This document shows, one piece after another, positions 21,150-29,808 of a DNA stretch of 64,000 nucleotides. Numbering within the stretch: the first letter of the stretch is position 1; each line of letters begins with the position of its first letter. The notes under the pieces were generated by a model. The model saw only the letters and a program-made list of their open reading frames with translations, ran no database searches and had not been told where the DNA came from. The translations under genes were made by a program, and so were the position numbers. This DNA comes from Geothrix sp. 21YS21S-2 (GTDB lineage Bacteria > Acidobacteriota > Holophagae > Holophagales > Holophagaceae): contig NZ_CP132910.1 in NCBI RefSeq assembly GCF_030846775.1, forward strand, positions 902,001-966,000. The letters run 5' to 3'.

Positions 21150-22415
21150 GTGAAGGAGAGGTCGCCCTGGGCCTGGGTGCCCTCGCTGTACTTCGCCCAG
21201 GGGCTCCCCTACGTCACCGTGATGTTCCTGTCCGTGGTGTTCTACAAGAACCTCGGCGTGCGCAACACCGACATCGCCCTCTACACCAGCTGGCTCTACC
21301 TGCCCTGGGTCGTCAAGCCCCTCTGGTCCCCCCTGGTGGACCTCCTGGGCACCAAGCGCGGCTGGGTCGTGGCGCTCCAGGGCGTCCTGGCCGCGGCCTT
21401 CGCCCTGCTGGCCTTCCTGGCGCCGGCCCCGGGCTTCTTCCGGCTCACCCTGGCCATGTTCTGGATCGTGGCCTTCGCCTCGGCCACCCACGACATCGCC
21501 GCCGACGGCTTCTACCTCCTCGGCCTCACGGAAAAGCGCCAGGCCGCCTACGTGGGCCTTCGCAGCGCCTTCTACCGCGCCGCCATGATCACCGCCCAGG
21601 GCGGCCTGGTGCTCGCCGCCGGCAAGCTCGCCGAGCGCACCGGGGATCCCCGCCACGCGTGGGCGGCGGTCTTCATGGTGCTGGGCGCGGCCTTCCTGGG
21701 CTTCTTCTCCTGGCACCGCTGGTCCCTGCCGCGGCCTCCGGCCGACGGTCCCTCCCGGGGCACGGCCGGGCTCCTCCGGGAGTCCCTCGCCACCTTCACG
21801 TCCTTCTTCGCGCGCAGGGACATCGTCCTGGTCCTGGGGTTCCTGCTCACCTTCCGCCTGGGGGAGGCCCAGGCCATCAAGATGGTGACGCCCTTCCTCC
21901 TGGATCCCGCCGCCCGGGGGGGCCTGGGCCTCACCACCGCCCAGGTGGGGCTGGCCTACGGCACCGTGGGCATGGTCGCCCTCACCGCAGGCGGCATCGC
22001 CGGCGGTTGGGCCATCTCCCGCTTCGGCCTCCGGCGCTGGATCTGGCCCATGACCCTGGCCGTGCACCTTCCGAACCTGGCCTTCGTGTACCTGGCCGCG
22101 CTCCGGCCCGCGGGCCTGGGCACCGTGGCCACCGCCGTCGCCATCGAGCAGTTCGGCTACGGCTTCGGGTTCACCGCCTACATCATGTTCATGGTGATGA
22201 TCTCGGCCGGGAAGCACCGCACCGCCCACTACGCCATCGCCACCGGCTTCATGGCCATGGGCATGATGCTGCCGGGCATGGCCAGCGGCTGGATCCAGGA
22301 GCACCTCGGGTACCTGCGCTTCTTCCTCTGGGTGTGCCTCTCCACCCTGCCCTCCATCGTCCTCACGGCCTTCCTGAAGATCGACGCGGCCTTCGGACGC
22401 AGGGAGCAGGCATGA
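21150..22415 (+). CDS. ampG: AmpG-like muropeptide permease (MFS)
   Basis: A 421-aa MFS protein starting GTG 21150. AmpG-like features: N-terminal SLYFAQGLPYVTV, then YTSWLYLPWVVKPLWSPLVD and SATHDIAADGFYL, closely matching the AmpG/acetyl-CoA transporter branch. It should import GlcNAc-anhydroMurNAc-peptides from the periplasm. Position directly between murQ and amino-sugar genes supports this. Its stop overlaps the next start (ATGA). A related substrate such as a free anhydro-sugar is possible. Confidence 0.8.
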   Translation: MKERSPWAWVPSLYFAQGLPYVTVMFLSVVFYKNLGVRNTDIALYTSWLYLPWVVKPLWSPLVDLLGTKRGWVVALQGVLAAAFALLAFLAPAPGFFRLTLAMFWIVAFASATHDIAADGFYLLGLTEKRQAAYVGLRSAFYRAAMITAQGGLVLAAGKLAERTGDPRHAWAAVFMVLGAAFLGFFSWHRWSLPRPPADGPSRGTAGLLRESLATFTSFFARRDIVLVLGFLLTFRLGEAQAIKMVTPFLLDPAARGGLGLTTAQVGLAYGTVGMVALTAGGIAGGWAISRFGLRRWIWPMTLAVHLPNLAFVYLAALRPAGLGTVATAVAIEQFGYGFGFTAYIMFMVMISAGKHRTAHYAIATGFMAMGMMLPGMASGWIQEHLGYLRFFLWVCLSTLPSIVLTAFLKIDAAFGRREQA

Positions 22416-23527
22416 ACCGGCGCCTGGCGTCCCTGGACGCCTTCCGCGGCTTCGCCATCGCGGCCATGGTGCTGGTGAACAACCCCGGCAGCTGGAAGCA
22501 CGTCTACGGCCCCCTGGACCACGCGGCGTGGAACGGCTGCACGTTCACCGACCTGATCTTCCCCTTCTTCCTCTTCGCCGCGGGCCTGGCCATGACGATC
22601 TCCCTGGCCGGCAGGGGCGGAGGGGCCGCAGGCCTCTACCGGATCCTGCTGCGGCGCGCCGCGGTCATCTTCCTCATCGGGCTGGGGCTCAACCTCATCC
22701 CGGCCTTCCAGCCCTCCACCGTGCGCGTGCTGGGCGTCCTGCAGCGGATCGCGCTCTGCCTGGCGCTGGGCGGGCCCGTGGTCCTCTGGGGCCGGGAGCG
22801 GGCCGCGGTGGCCGCCATCCTGGGCCTCTGCGGGCTCTGGCTCGTCCTGGAACTGGCGGTGCCCGTGCCCGGGACCGACGGCGTGGCGGCCGCGGGCCGC
22901 CTCCTGCCCGGGCAGGACTTCGGCGCCTGGCTGGACCGCCTCGTCCTTCCGGGCCACCTGTGGGCCCACGCCCGCACCTGGGACCCCGAAGGGCTCGTGG
23001 GCACCCTCACGGCCACGGCGACCCTGCTCCTGGGCTCCCTGGCCGGGAGGCACCTGGCCGCCCCCGCGGGTCGCCACGCCAAGTGGCGCGGGCTGCTCCT
23101 GGGCGGAGCGGTCCTCCTGGCCCTGGGCTGGCTCCTGGGCCGGGCCATCCCCATCAACAAGAGCCTCTGGACGCCGTCCTTCGTGCTGTTCACCGCCGGC
23201 TGGGCCCTGGCGGGGCTCGCCGCCTGCCACGCGGCCCTGGACGAGGCTCCCGCGGGCTTCCGGGAGGCGGCCCGCAAGGTCTGCCTGCCGCTGACCATCT
23301 ACGGCATGAACGCGCTCTTCCTCTTCGTCCTGTCGGGCATCGCCGCGCGGGCCATCCAGCTGGTCCGCGCCGGGGGCGTCCCCCTCAAGGAGCGGGCCTT
23401 CGGGGCCCTGGCGTCCCTCCCCGTCTCCCCGGTGAACGCCTCCCTGCTCTTCGCGATCCTGTTCAACCTGGCCATGTTCGCCGTGGCCTGGGCCATGTGG
23501 AGGAAGAAGTGGTTCGTGAAGGTCTGA
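22412..23527 (+). CDS. NagX/HGSNAT-like membrane acyltransferase (DUF5009 type)
   Basis: A 371-aa protein of about ten hydrophobic helices. The N-terminus RLASLDAFRGFAIAAMVLVNNPGSW and the following TFTDLIFPFFLFAAGLAM are the signature of the DUF5009/heparan-alpha-glucosaminide N-acetyltransferase family. IYGMNALFLFVLSG near the C-terminus is also typical. Members are found with GlcNAc and murein utilisation genes (NagX) and may transfer acetyl groups across the membrane to amino sugars. It is translationally coupled to ampG and overlaps the next gene by 19 nt. Confidence 0.8.
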   Translation: MNRRLASLDAFRGFAIAAMVLVNNPGSWKHVYGPLDHAAWNGCTFTDLIFPFFLFAAGLAMTISLAGRGGGAAGLYRILLRRAAVIFLIGLGLNLIPAFQPSTVRVLGVLQRIALCLALGGPVVLWGRERAAVAAILGLCGLWLVLELAVPVPGTDGVAAAGRLLPGQDFGAWLDRLVLPGHLWAHARTWDPEGLVGTLTATATLLLGSLAGRHLAAPAGRHAKWRGLLLGGAVLLALGWLLGRAIPINKSLWTPSFVLFTAGWALAGLAACHAALDEAPAGFREAARKVCLPLTIYGMNALFLFVLSGIAARAIQLVRAGGVPLKERAFGALASLPVSPVNASLLFAILFNLAMFAVAWAMWRKKWFVKV

Positions 23528-24972
23528 AGCGCCTGGCGGCCCTCGCCGCCCTCGCGGCCTTCCTGGGCTGCGTGCCGCTGCGCCGCACGCCTCCCCCCGC
23601 CCCCCGGGAGTTCCGGGGCGCCTGGGTGGCCTCCGTGGCCAACATCGACTGGCCCAGCCGCCCGGGCCTGGGCGCCGAGGCCCAGCGGCAGGAGGCCCGG
23701 GACCTCGTCGCCTTGGCCCGGGCCCGGGGCCTGAACGCCCTCATCCTCCAGGTGCGCCCCGGCGCCGACGCGCTCTACCCCTCCACCCTGGAACCCTGGT
23801 CCGAGTACCTCACCGGGGAGCAGGGCCGGCCCCCGAAGCCGTACTACGACCCCCTGGCCTTCTGGATCCGGGAGGCCCACGCCGCGGGCCTGGAGCTCCA
23901 CGCCTGGTTCAATCCCTACCGCGCCCGGCCCTCCTCCGCGCAGTCCCCCCTGGCGCCCTCCCACGTGGGGAAGGCCCGGCCGGAGCTGGTGCGGTCCTAC
24001 GGCGACCAGCTCTGGCTGGACCCCGGGGAGTCCGGGGCCGTGGAACAGGCCCTGGCCGTCATCCTGGACGTGGTGCGCCGCTACGACGTGGACGGCGTGC
24101 ACATCGACGACTACTTCTACCCCTACCCCGTCAAGGACGCCGAGGGCCGGCCGGTGGAGTTCCCCGACGACCCCTCCTGGCGGGCCTACCAGGCCGCCGG
24201 TGGCGCGCTGTCCCGGCCCGACTGGCGCCGGCGCAACGTGGACACCCTCGTGGAGCGCCTCTACAGGGAGGTCCACCGGGTGAAGCCCGAGGTGCGCGTG
24301 GGCGTGAGCCCCTTCGGCGTCGGCCGGCCCGGGCCCGGCTTCAGCCAGTACGAGGAGCTCTACGCCGACGTCGAGACCTGGCTCGCCCGCGGCTGGATGG
24401 ACTACCTCGCGCCCCAGCTCTACTGGAAGCGGGATTCCCCGGGTCAGCCCTTCGGGCCCCTCCTGGACTACTGGCAGGGCCGGAACACCCTGGGCCGCCA
24501 CGTGTGGCCCGGGCTCTTCACCAGCCGCACCCTCGGTCCCGACCCCTGGCCCCCGGAGGAGATCCTGGAGCAGATCCGGGAGGCCCGGGACCGCCACAGC
24601 GGCGGCCACGCCCACTTCAGCATCAAGGCCCTGAAGGGGGAGGCCGGCGCGGCCCTGGCCTACGACGGCCCCGCGCTGGTTCCCGCCTCGCCCTGGCTGG
24701 GCTCCGTCCCGCCGCCGGCCCCCGTGGTTCGAACCACGCGCTCCGCCGCGGGCCTGCGGGTCCAGGTGGACGATCCGCCCTGGCTCCTGGCCCTCTGGGC
24801 CCGCTACGGGTCCACCTGGCGCTTCTTCGCCCTTCCCGGGGGCGCGGGGATCCTCCCCGCCCGGTGGGAAGGCTCGCCCCTGGGGTCCGTCTGGGCCTCC
24901 TCCGTGGGGCGCACGGGGGCCGAGAGTCCGCTCGCGGCCGTCCTTCCGGAGGCACAGCATGGAACCCCTTGA
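23509..24972 (+). CDS. GH10-like (GHL10/PF02638) lipoprotein glycosidase
   Basis: Starting GTG 23509, 5 nt behind GGAGGA, this 487-aa protein begins with a signal and a possible lipobox AAFLGC (Cys about residue 21). The domain has FRGAWVASVANIDWPS, LNALILQVRPGADALY, LELHAWFNPYR, DGVHIDDYFYPYP and VGVSPFGVGRP, all conserved in YddW-type glycosyl-hydrolase-like 10 proteins that act on murein or other glycans outside the cytoplasm. The C-terminal ~100 residues form a less conserved beta domain. The operon places it with murein recycling. Confidence 0.8.
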   Translation: MVREGLKRLAALAALAAFLGCVPLRRTPPPAPREFRGAWVASVANIDWPSRPGLGAEAQRQEARDLVALARARGLNALILQVRPGADALYPSTLEPWSEYLTGEQGRPPKPYYDPLAFWIREAHAAGLELHAWFNPYRARPSSAQSPLAPSHVGKARPELVRSYGDQLWLDPGESGAVEQALAVILDVVRRYDVDGVHIDDYFYPYPVKDAEGRPVEFPDDPSWRAYQAAGGALSRPDWRRRNVDTLVERLYREVHRVKPEVRVGVSPFGVGRPGPGFSQYEELYADVETWLARGWMDYLAPQLYWKRDSPGQPFGPLLDYWQGRNTLGRHVWPGLFTSRTLGPDPWPPEEILEQIREARDRHSGGHAHFSIKALKGEAGAALAYDGPALVPASPWLGSVPPPAPVVRTTRSAAGLRVQVDDPPWLLALWARYGSTWRFFALPGGAGILPARWEGSPLGSVWASSVGRTGAESPLAAVLPEAQHGTP

Positions 24973-25903
24973 TCATGAACCGCCCCGTTTCCTGGCCCTG
25001 GGCATCGACGCCGGGGGCACCGCCACCCGCTGGGCCCTGGCCACGCCTCCCGGGGACATCGTGGCCGAAGGCTCCGTTCCCGGGTTCAGCGCCATGGACC
25101 TCTTCGGGCCCGGGCAGGGCCGCGTGGCCGCGGTCCTCGAGGAGCTGGCCCGGGACGTGCTGGCCGCGGGAAGCCCCTCCCGGGTGCACGCGGGCCTGAC
25201 GGGGTTCAGCTCCGCGGGCGAGGTCCTGGCGCGCCTCGTGGCCGCGCCGCTGGGCCTGCCCGAAAGCGCCGTCACCCTCAGCAGCGACATCGAGACCACC
25301 TACCTGGACCTCTTCCCGCCGGGCCAGGGCTACGTGGTGTACGCCGGCACCGGTTCCGTGGCCGTCTTCATCGACGAGGGCGGGGAGATGCACCGCGCCG
25401 GCGGCCGGGGCGTCCTCATCGACGACGGGGGCGGCGGCTTCTGGATCGCCCGTGAGGGGCTGCGCCACGTGTGGCGCGCCGAGGACGAGAATCCCGGAGC
25501 CTGGAAGGCGTCCCCCCTGGCACGGGAGCTCTTCGAGCTGGTGGGCGGCCCCGACTGGGCCAACACCCGCAGGACCGTGTACGCCGGCAGCCGCGGCGAC
25601 GTGGGCCGCCTCGCCCTGGCCGTGGCCCGGGCCGCGGACCGCGACCCCGCGGCCCGCCACATCCTGCGCGCCGCGGGCGCCGAGCTGGCCCGTCTCGCGG
25701 TGTCCCTCCTGAACCGCTACGGGCCCCGCCCCGTGGCGCTCAGCGGCCGCGCCGCCACCCTCCATCCCCTCATCCCCGACACCATGCGCGAGGCGCTGCC
25801 ACCGGGCACCGACTTCGCCGTCCGTTCCAGCCGCGGCGAGCACGCCGCGGCCCGACTCGCCCTGGCCGCCGCCGGCGTCCCCCCCGAGGACCACCCGTCA
25901 TGA
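24959..25903 (+). CDS. BadF/BadG/BcrA-type ATPase, likely GlcNAc/MurNAc kinase
   Basis: A 314-aa ASKHA-fold kinase. Seen: phosphate-1 motif LGIDAGGTATRWAL, phosphate-2 GYVVYAGTGSVAVFI with the following GRGVLIDDGGGGFWIA, and adenosine motif RPVALSGRAATLHP. The family includes eukaryotic-type N-acetylglucosamine kinase and bacterial MurK, which phosphorylates MurNAc and GlcNAc. Next to murQ, a MurNAc kinase would feed the etherase directly. It overlaps the upstream stop by 14 nt and the next start by 4 nt. Substrate assignment rests on context. Confidence 0.75.
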   Translation: MEPLDHEPPRFLALGIDAGGTATRWALATPPGDIVAEGSVPGFSAMDLFGPGQGRVAAVLEELARDVLAAGSPSRVHAGLTGFSSAGEVLARLVAAPLGLPESAVTLSSDIETTYLDLFPPGQGYVVYAGTGSVAVFIDEGGEMHRAGGRGVLIDDGGGGFWIAREGLRHVWRAEDENPGAWKASPLARELFELVGGPDWANTRRTVYAGSRGDVGRLALAVARAADRDPAARHILRAAGAELARLAVSLLNRYGPRPVALSGRAATLHPLIPDTMREALPPGTDFAVRSSRGEHAAARLALAAAGVPPEDHPS

Positions 25904-26673
25904 GACTCGCCCTTCCCTGCCTCCTCCTTCTCCTCGCGGCGGGCTGCGCCCGGCCCGCCATCGACACCTCCCACCCGGCCAGGAGCCAGGACAGCCGGGC
26001 CCAGTTCCTCATCCTGCACTTCACCGGCGAGCCCTGGGAACGCTCCATGAAGATCCTCACCGAGGACAACGTGAGCGCCCACTACCTGGTGGGGGACAGC
26101 CCGGTGAAGGTCTACCGCCTCGTGGACGAGAACCGGCGCGCCTGGCACGCGGGGGCGAGCTCGTGGAAGGGGCAGACCCAGCTCAACGCGGCCTCCATCG
26201 GCATCGAGATCCAGAACCTGGGCGACGTTGCCGGGCCGGACGGGAAGATCGTCTACCACGCCTACCCCAAGGAGCAGATCGACACCGTGGTCGAGCTCGT
26301 CAGGCAGATCGTCGCGCGCCACGGGATCCGCCCCGACCGGGTGCTCGGCCACAGCGACATCGCGCCCATGCGCAAGGTGGACCCGGGCCCGACCTTCCCC
26401 TGGAAGCGCCTGGCCGACGAAGGCCTGATCACCTGGCCCGACGCCGCGAAGGTGGCCGCCCGAAGGCCGGCCTTCGAGGCCGCCCTGCCCGACGCGGCCT
26501 GGTTCCAGGCGCGGCTGGCGAAGCACGGCTTCGAGATCACCGCCAGCGGCCAGTTCGACGCGGCCACGACGCGGATCCTGGGCAACTTCCAGATGAAGTA
26601 CCGCCCGGCGGTCTACGACGGCAGGCCCGACGCCGAGACCGCCGCCATCCTCGACGTGCTTACCGCGCCCTGA
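25900..26673 (+). CDS. AmiD-like lipoprotein N-acetylmuramoyl-L-alanine amidase (first copy)
   Basis: A 257-aa protein with a lipoprotein signal (lipobox LAAGC, Cys 16). It is an amidase_2 domain: zinc-binding His in ILHFTGEPW, second His in RAWHAGAS, IGIEIQN, and KVDPGPTFPW carrying the final zinc ligand. A C-terminal helical module (about 190-257, DAAWFQARLAKHGF) resembles a peptidoglycan-binding domain. It cuts the MurNAc-L-Ala bond of (anhydro)muropeptides at the outer membrane. Last gene of the murQ operon; its 3' end overlaps the convergent C26 gene by 14 bp. Confidence 0.85.
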   Translation: MRLALPCLLLLLAAGCARPAIDTSHPARSQDSRAQFLILHFTGEPWERSMKILTEDNVSAHYLVGDSPVKVYRLVDENRRAWHAGASSWKGQTQLNAASIGIEIQNLGDVAGPDGKIVYHAYPKEQIDTVVELVRQIVARHGIRPDRVLGHSDIAPMRKVDPGPTFPWKRLADEGLITWPDAAKVAARRPAFEAALPDAAWFQARLAKHGFEITASGQFDAATTRILGNFQMKYRPAVYDGRPDAETAAILDVLTAP

Positions 26674-27757
26674 GCGCCTTCCCCAGCCAGGCCCAAACGG
26701 CCTTGTTGAACTCCAGGCTCCGGGGCGTCCCCGCCAGGATCGCGTTGTAGCTCACGGGAACGTCCTCCGGGCGCTGCCGGAAGCGGGCTTCCGTCTCCCA
26801 GAGCTGGAAGTGCTCCGGGTGGAACTGCACGCCCAGGACGTTGGGGAACCGCTTGTGCTCCATGGCCTCCACCAGCTTGCCGTCCCGGGAGGTGGCCAGG
26901 ACCGACCAGCCCCCTGCGGCTTCCACCACCGCCTGGTGGTGGGAGCTGAGGATGCGCGGATGGTCCGCCGGGCCGAAGCCGCTCTCCTTCAGGAACCGGC
27001 CCTCCCTCAGCTGGAGGGTGTGGAAGTTGTAGGACATCAGTTTCTCCTGCGGCAGCAGGCGCCTGTAGGGGTTGTTGTGCCACTGCTCGGGCCCCAGGGC
27101 GATGGCGTCCTCGTAGCTCGCGGCGCCGTAGATGCCGGTCCAGATGTCCTGGACCAGGCTCCCGCCCGTGCCCACGTTCAGGCTCTGGAAGCCCAGGCAG
27201 ATGCCCAGGACGGGGAAGGCCGGCCGCGCTGCCAGGAGCGGCTTGGCGCTCGGGTCCTGGGTGCCTCCCAGCAGGTGGAAGATGGCGGAGAGCTCCAGCC
27301 GGTTCCGGTGGGGGTCGTCAACCTCCGAGAGGAAGTTCGTCTTCTGGTGGAAGATGGCCGCCGGGATGTCCGGGCCGCCGAAGAAGACGGCGCCGTCGGA
27401 CTTCGCGGCGACGGCCTCGAACTCCGGCGTGCAGGCGTTGGGCCTGAACAGGTCCGCCTCGGCCAGGGCCGCGGAGACGGCGTGGAACTTCACCCAGGCG
27501 AAGCCGTGGTCCCCGGCGAACTTCCGGGAAGCCTCGAAGTCCTCCTTCTGCTGCACGTGGTAGACGCCGACCACCGTGAGTCCGGGGACGTCCAGGATGC
27601 CCTTCTCCCGCAGCGCGGCCAGGCACCGGAGGTTGTAAACCGTCGGGTTGAACACCACGAGCCGCGGCCCGTCCTGCGGGGGCCGGGGGGCGTCCAGGAA
27701 GCGCTCCTGGGCGCCGAGGCCCAGGCAGAAGGCCAGGGCCAGCGCCAGGAGCCTCAT
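26660..27757 (-). CDS. Exported C26 class I GATase-like gamma-glutamyl hydrolase
   Basis: A 365-aa protein with a signal peptide (MRLLALALAFCLGLGAQ). The class I glutamine-amidotransferase triad is present: Cys in VLGICLGFQSLNV, and His/Glu in GVQFHPEHFQ. This is the peptidase C26 arrangement (PuuD/gamma-glutamyl hydrolase), but periplasmic. Its gene is translationally coupled (ATGA) behind the L-Ala-D/L-Glu epimerase and an NlpC/P60 peptidase, so hydrolysis of a gamma-D-Glu bond in murein peptides is likely, though not proven by sequence. The N-terminal ~100 residues are less conserved. Confidence 0.75.
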   Translation of the reverse strand: MRLLALALAFCLGLGAQERFLDAPRPPQDGPRLVVFNPTVYNLRCLAALREKGILDVPGLTVVGVYHVQQKEDFEASRKFAGDHGFAWVKFHAVSAALAEADLFRPNACTPEFEAVAAKSDGAVFFGGPDIPAAIFHQKTNFLSEVDDPHRNRLELSAIFHLLGGTQDPSAKPLLAARPAFPVLGICLGFQSLNVGTGGSLVQDIWTGIYGAASYEDAIALGPEQWHNNPYRRLLPQEKLMSYNFHTLQLREGRFLKESGFGPADHPRILSSHHQAVVEAAGGWSVLATSRDGKLVEAMEHKRFPNVLGVQFHPEHFQLWETEARFRQRPEDVPVSYNAILAGTPRSLEFNKAVWAWLGKALRAR

Positions 27758-28884
27758 CGCACGAGCCGGACGCCGAGGCCCGGGGCGTCGGGCAGGATGA
27801 GCTTGCCCTTGCTTGCCGTGACGCCCGTGTAGGGGTCGTTGCCGATGAGGAGGAACCCGTCCAGGTCCGCGTAGTCCGCCAGGGGGGAGAGGTGGGCGGC
27901 GGCCGTGATGGAACAGGAGCTGGAGACCATGCACCCGATCATGGTCTTCATGCCCAGGGCCCGGGCCACGGTGAGCTGGCGGTAGGACTCCAGGAGCCCT
28001 CCCGCCTTGTCCAGCTTCACGACGATGCCGTCGAAGGCGTCCCGCAGCTTGGGGATGTCGGCGGCATCGTGGCAGGCCTCGTCCGCGAAGATCGGGATGT
28101 GCACGTGGTTCCGGATCCAGCGGGTCTCCTCGACCATGTGCGCGGGCAGGGGCTGCTCGATGAGCTGCACGCCCTGGGACTCGAGCCAGTTGATCTTGCG
28201 GGCGGCCTCCTCCTTCGAGGTCCAGCCCTCGTTGGCGTCCACCCGGAGCGGCTTCTTCGTGACGCTGCGCACCGCCTCGATGGTGGCCTCGTCCGTGGCG
28301 AGGCCCACCTTGACCTTCAGGAAGGGGAAGTCCTCGGCCTCGCGGACCTTCTGGCGGGTGATCTCCGGGGTGTCGATGCCGATGGACATGTTGGTTACCG
28401 CGGCATCCGCCGGGTCCAGCCCGAAGTGCCGGCACACGGGCACGCCCAGCTTCTTGCCCATCCAGTCGAAGAGCGCCAGGTCCACCGCGGCCAGGGCCGC
28501 GCGCTGCCCGGGGAGGCGGCGGTCCAGCTCCGCCAGGAGCTTGTCGAAGCTCCAGGGGTCGCCGCCGGTGATGAGCGCCTTCACGGCCTCCAGGGCGTGC
28601 TGTCCGCCCAGGGCGTCCTGCTTGTAGCGCACGATGCCGGCCCCCTCGCCGTAGCCCGTGATCCCGTCGCGGGTGAACTGGGTGTGCAGCGTGTCCCGGT
28701 AGGCGCTGGAGGACATGGTGGTGGTCCAGGTGTGCCGCAGTTCAAGCCGGCGGATCCGGGTCGTGAAGCCGGCGGCCTTCGGGGCCGCGGGCCTTGCGGC
28801 GGGGGTCTCCAGCAGGTCCCTCCCGAGGAGCGCGGAGCCCGCGGTGGCCGCGGCGATTGCCTGGAAGAGTTCGCGTCGTTTCAC
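27754..28884 (-). CDS. Dipeptide epimerase (L-Ala-D/L-Glu epimerase), with Tat-like leader
   Basis: A 376-aa enolase-superfamily enzyme. Catalytic K-x-K is seen in FLKVKVGL, metal ligands in VDANEGW, IEQPLP and FADEACH, and the second base lysine in VVKLDKAGG; this is the L-Ala-D/L-Glu epimerase signature. GTG 28884 gives an N-terminus KRRELFQAIAAATAGSALLG, resembling a Tat signal, which would place it outside the cytoplasm, unlike YcjG/YkfB. It overlaps both neighbours by 4 nt in an NlpC/P60-epimerase-C26 operon, mirroring the ykfABC and ycj murein peptide systems. Confidence 0.85.
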   Translation of the reverse strand: MKRRELFQAIAAATAGSALLGRDLLETPAARPAAPKAAGFTTRIRRLELRHTWTTTMSSSAYRDTLHTQFTRDGITGYGEGAGIVRYKQDALGGQHALEAVKALITGGDPWSFDKLLAELDRRLPGQRAALAAVDLALFDWMGKKLGVPVCRHFGLDPADAAVTNMSIGIDTPEITRQKVREAEDFPFLKVKVGLATDEATIEAVRSVTKKPLRVDANEGWTSKEEAARKINWLESQGVQLIEQPLPAHMVEETRWIRNHVHIPIFADEACHDAADIPKLRDAFDGIVVKLDKAGGLLESYRQLTVARALGMKTMIGCMVSSSCSITAAAHLSPLADYADLDGFLLIGNDPYTGVTASKGKLILPDAPGLGVRLVR

Positions 28885-29753
28885 TTGAGCCTCCGCATCG
28901 CCACGAGGATCGCGGACCATTCGGGGCTTGCGAGCTCCGAGATCTGCACCATGGGGCGGTTCCTGGGTGTGTCGTGGATGAAGGCGCCCTTGCCGAGGTA
29001 CATCCCGGTGTGGCTGATGTGGTCCTTGTCCCTGCCGAAGAAGAGCAGATCGCCGGGTTCCAGCGCGGCGCGGTCCGGCACCGGGACCAGGCCCTTCCAT
29101 TCCGCCTGCACGTTGGCGTCCCTGGGCATGATGGCCCCGCGGCGCCGGATGATGGCCTGGGTGAACCCCGAGCAGTCGAACCCGAAGGAGGAGCACCCGC
29201 CCCAGGTGTAGTTGACGCCCAGGAAGCGCCGGGCCAGCTCCAGGGAGGCCTCGATGCCGATGGGCCTGAAGTCCGTGCGCACGTCGCCGCTCTGGATCCA
29301 GGCGCCGCGCCCGTCGGGGAGCCTCACGCCGAGCCAGCGCGCGCTGTCCATGGGTCCGGGGACCCGCTCCAGGCGCGCGCCGAAGGGCGCGGTGAGCAGG
29401 GGCGCGTGCCTGGTCACGTCCGGCTCGCGGTACACGTTCGCGCCCAGGACGTCCACTTCCACCATCGTCCCCGCGGGGTAGCCCTCGCCGGCCTTCAGGG
29501 CCCGCAGGGCCGAGGCCTCGGCCCACCCGGGGTAGTCGTCGTCCCCCTTGATGCGCACCCAGCCGTCCTTGCGCTCCAGTTCCACCACGCGCGCGCCCAG
29601 AAGCGCCTGGGACACCACGTCGGCGTCCTCCCGGGGGCCCGAGAAGAAGTTCACGACGGGCCGGGTCACCACGTGGGCCTGGGGATCCCCGGCCCATCCG
29701 GGCAGGACCATCAGGAGGGAGGCGATGAGGCCGCGGATGAAGGCAGGACGCAT
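28881..29753 (-). CDS. NlpC/P60 endopeptidase, YkfC-like, exported
   Basis: A 290-aa protein; ATG 29753 with GAGG upstream starts a signal peptide ending around LPGWAG. Two SH3-like segments (about 25-150: VVNFFSGPREDADVV and TMVEVDVLGANVYREP) precede an NlpC/P60 domain with catalytic Cys in FGFDCSGFTQ, GDLLFFG, and His in SHTGMYLGKGAFIHDT. The SH3-SH3-NlpC order matches gamma-D-Glu-L-diamino acid endopeptidases such as YkfC, which release L-Ala-gamma-D-Glu, the substrate of the coupled epimerase. Confidence 0.9.
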   Translation of the reverse strand: MRPAFIRGLIASLLMVLPGWAGDPQAHVVTRPVVNFFSGPREDADVVSQALLGARVVELERKDGWVRIKGDDDYPGWAEASALRALKAGEGYPAGTMVEVDVLGANVYREPDVTRHAPLLTAPFGARLERVPGPMDSARWLGVRLPDGRGAWIQSGDVRTDFRPIGIEASLELARRFLGVNYTWGGCSSFGFDCSGFTQAIIRRRGAIMPRDANVQAEWKGLVPVPDRAALEPGDLLFFGRDKDHISHTGMYLGKGAFIHDTPRNRPMVQISELASPEWSAILVAMRRLK

Positions 29754-29808
29754 GGGGTACCTCGGACTGGAGAGAGCTGGCTGATACATCATGTCACAAG
29801 GCAAGGAC

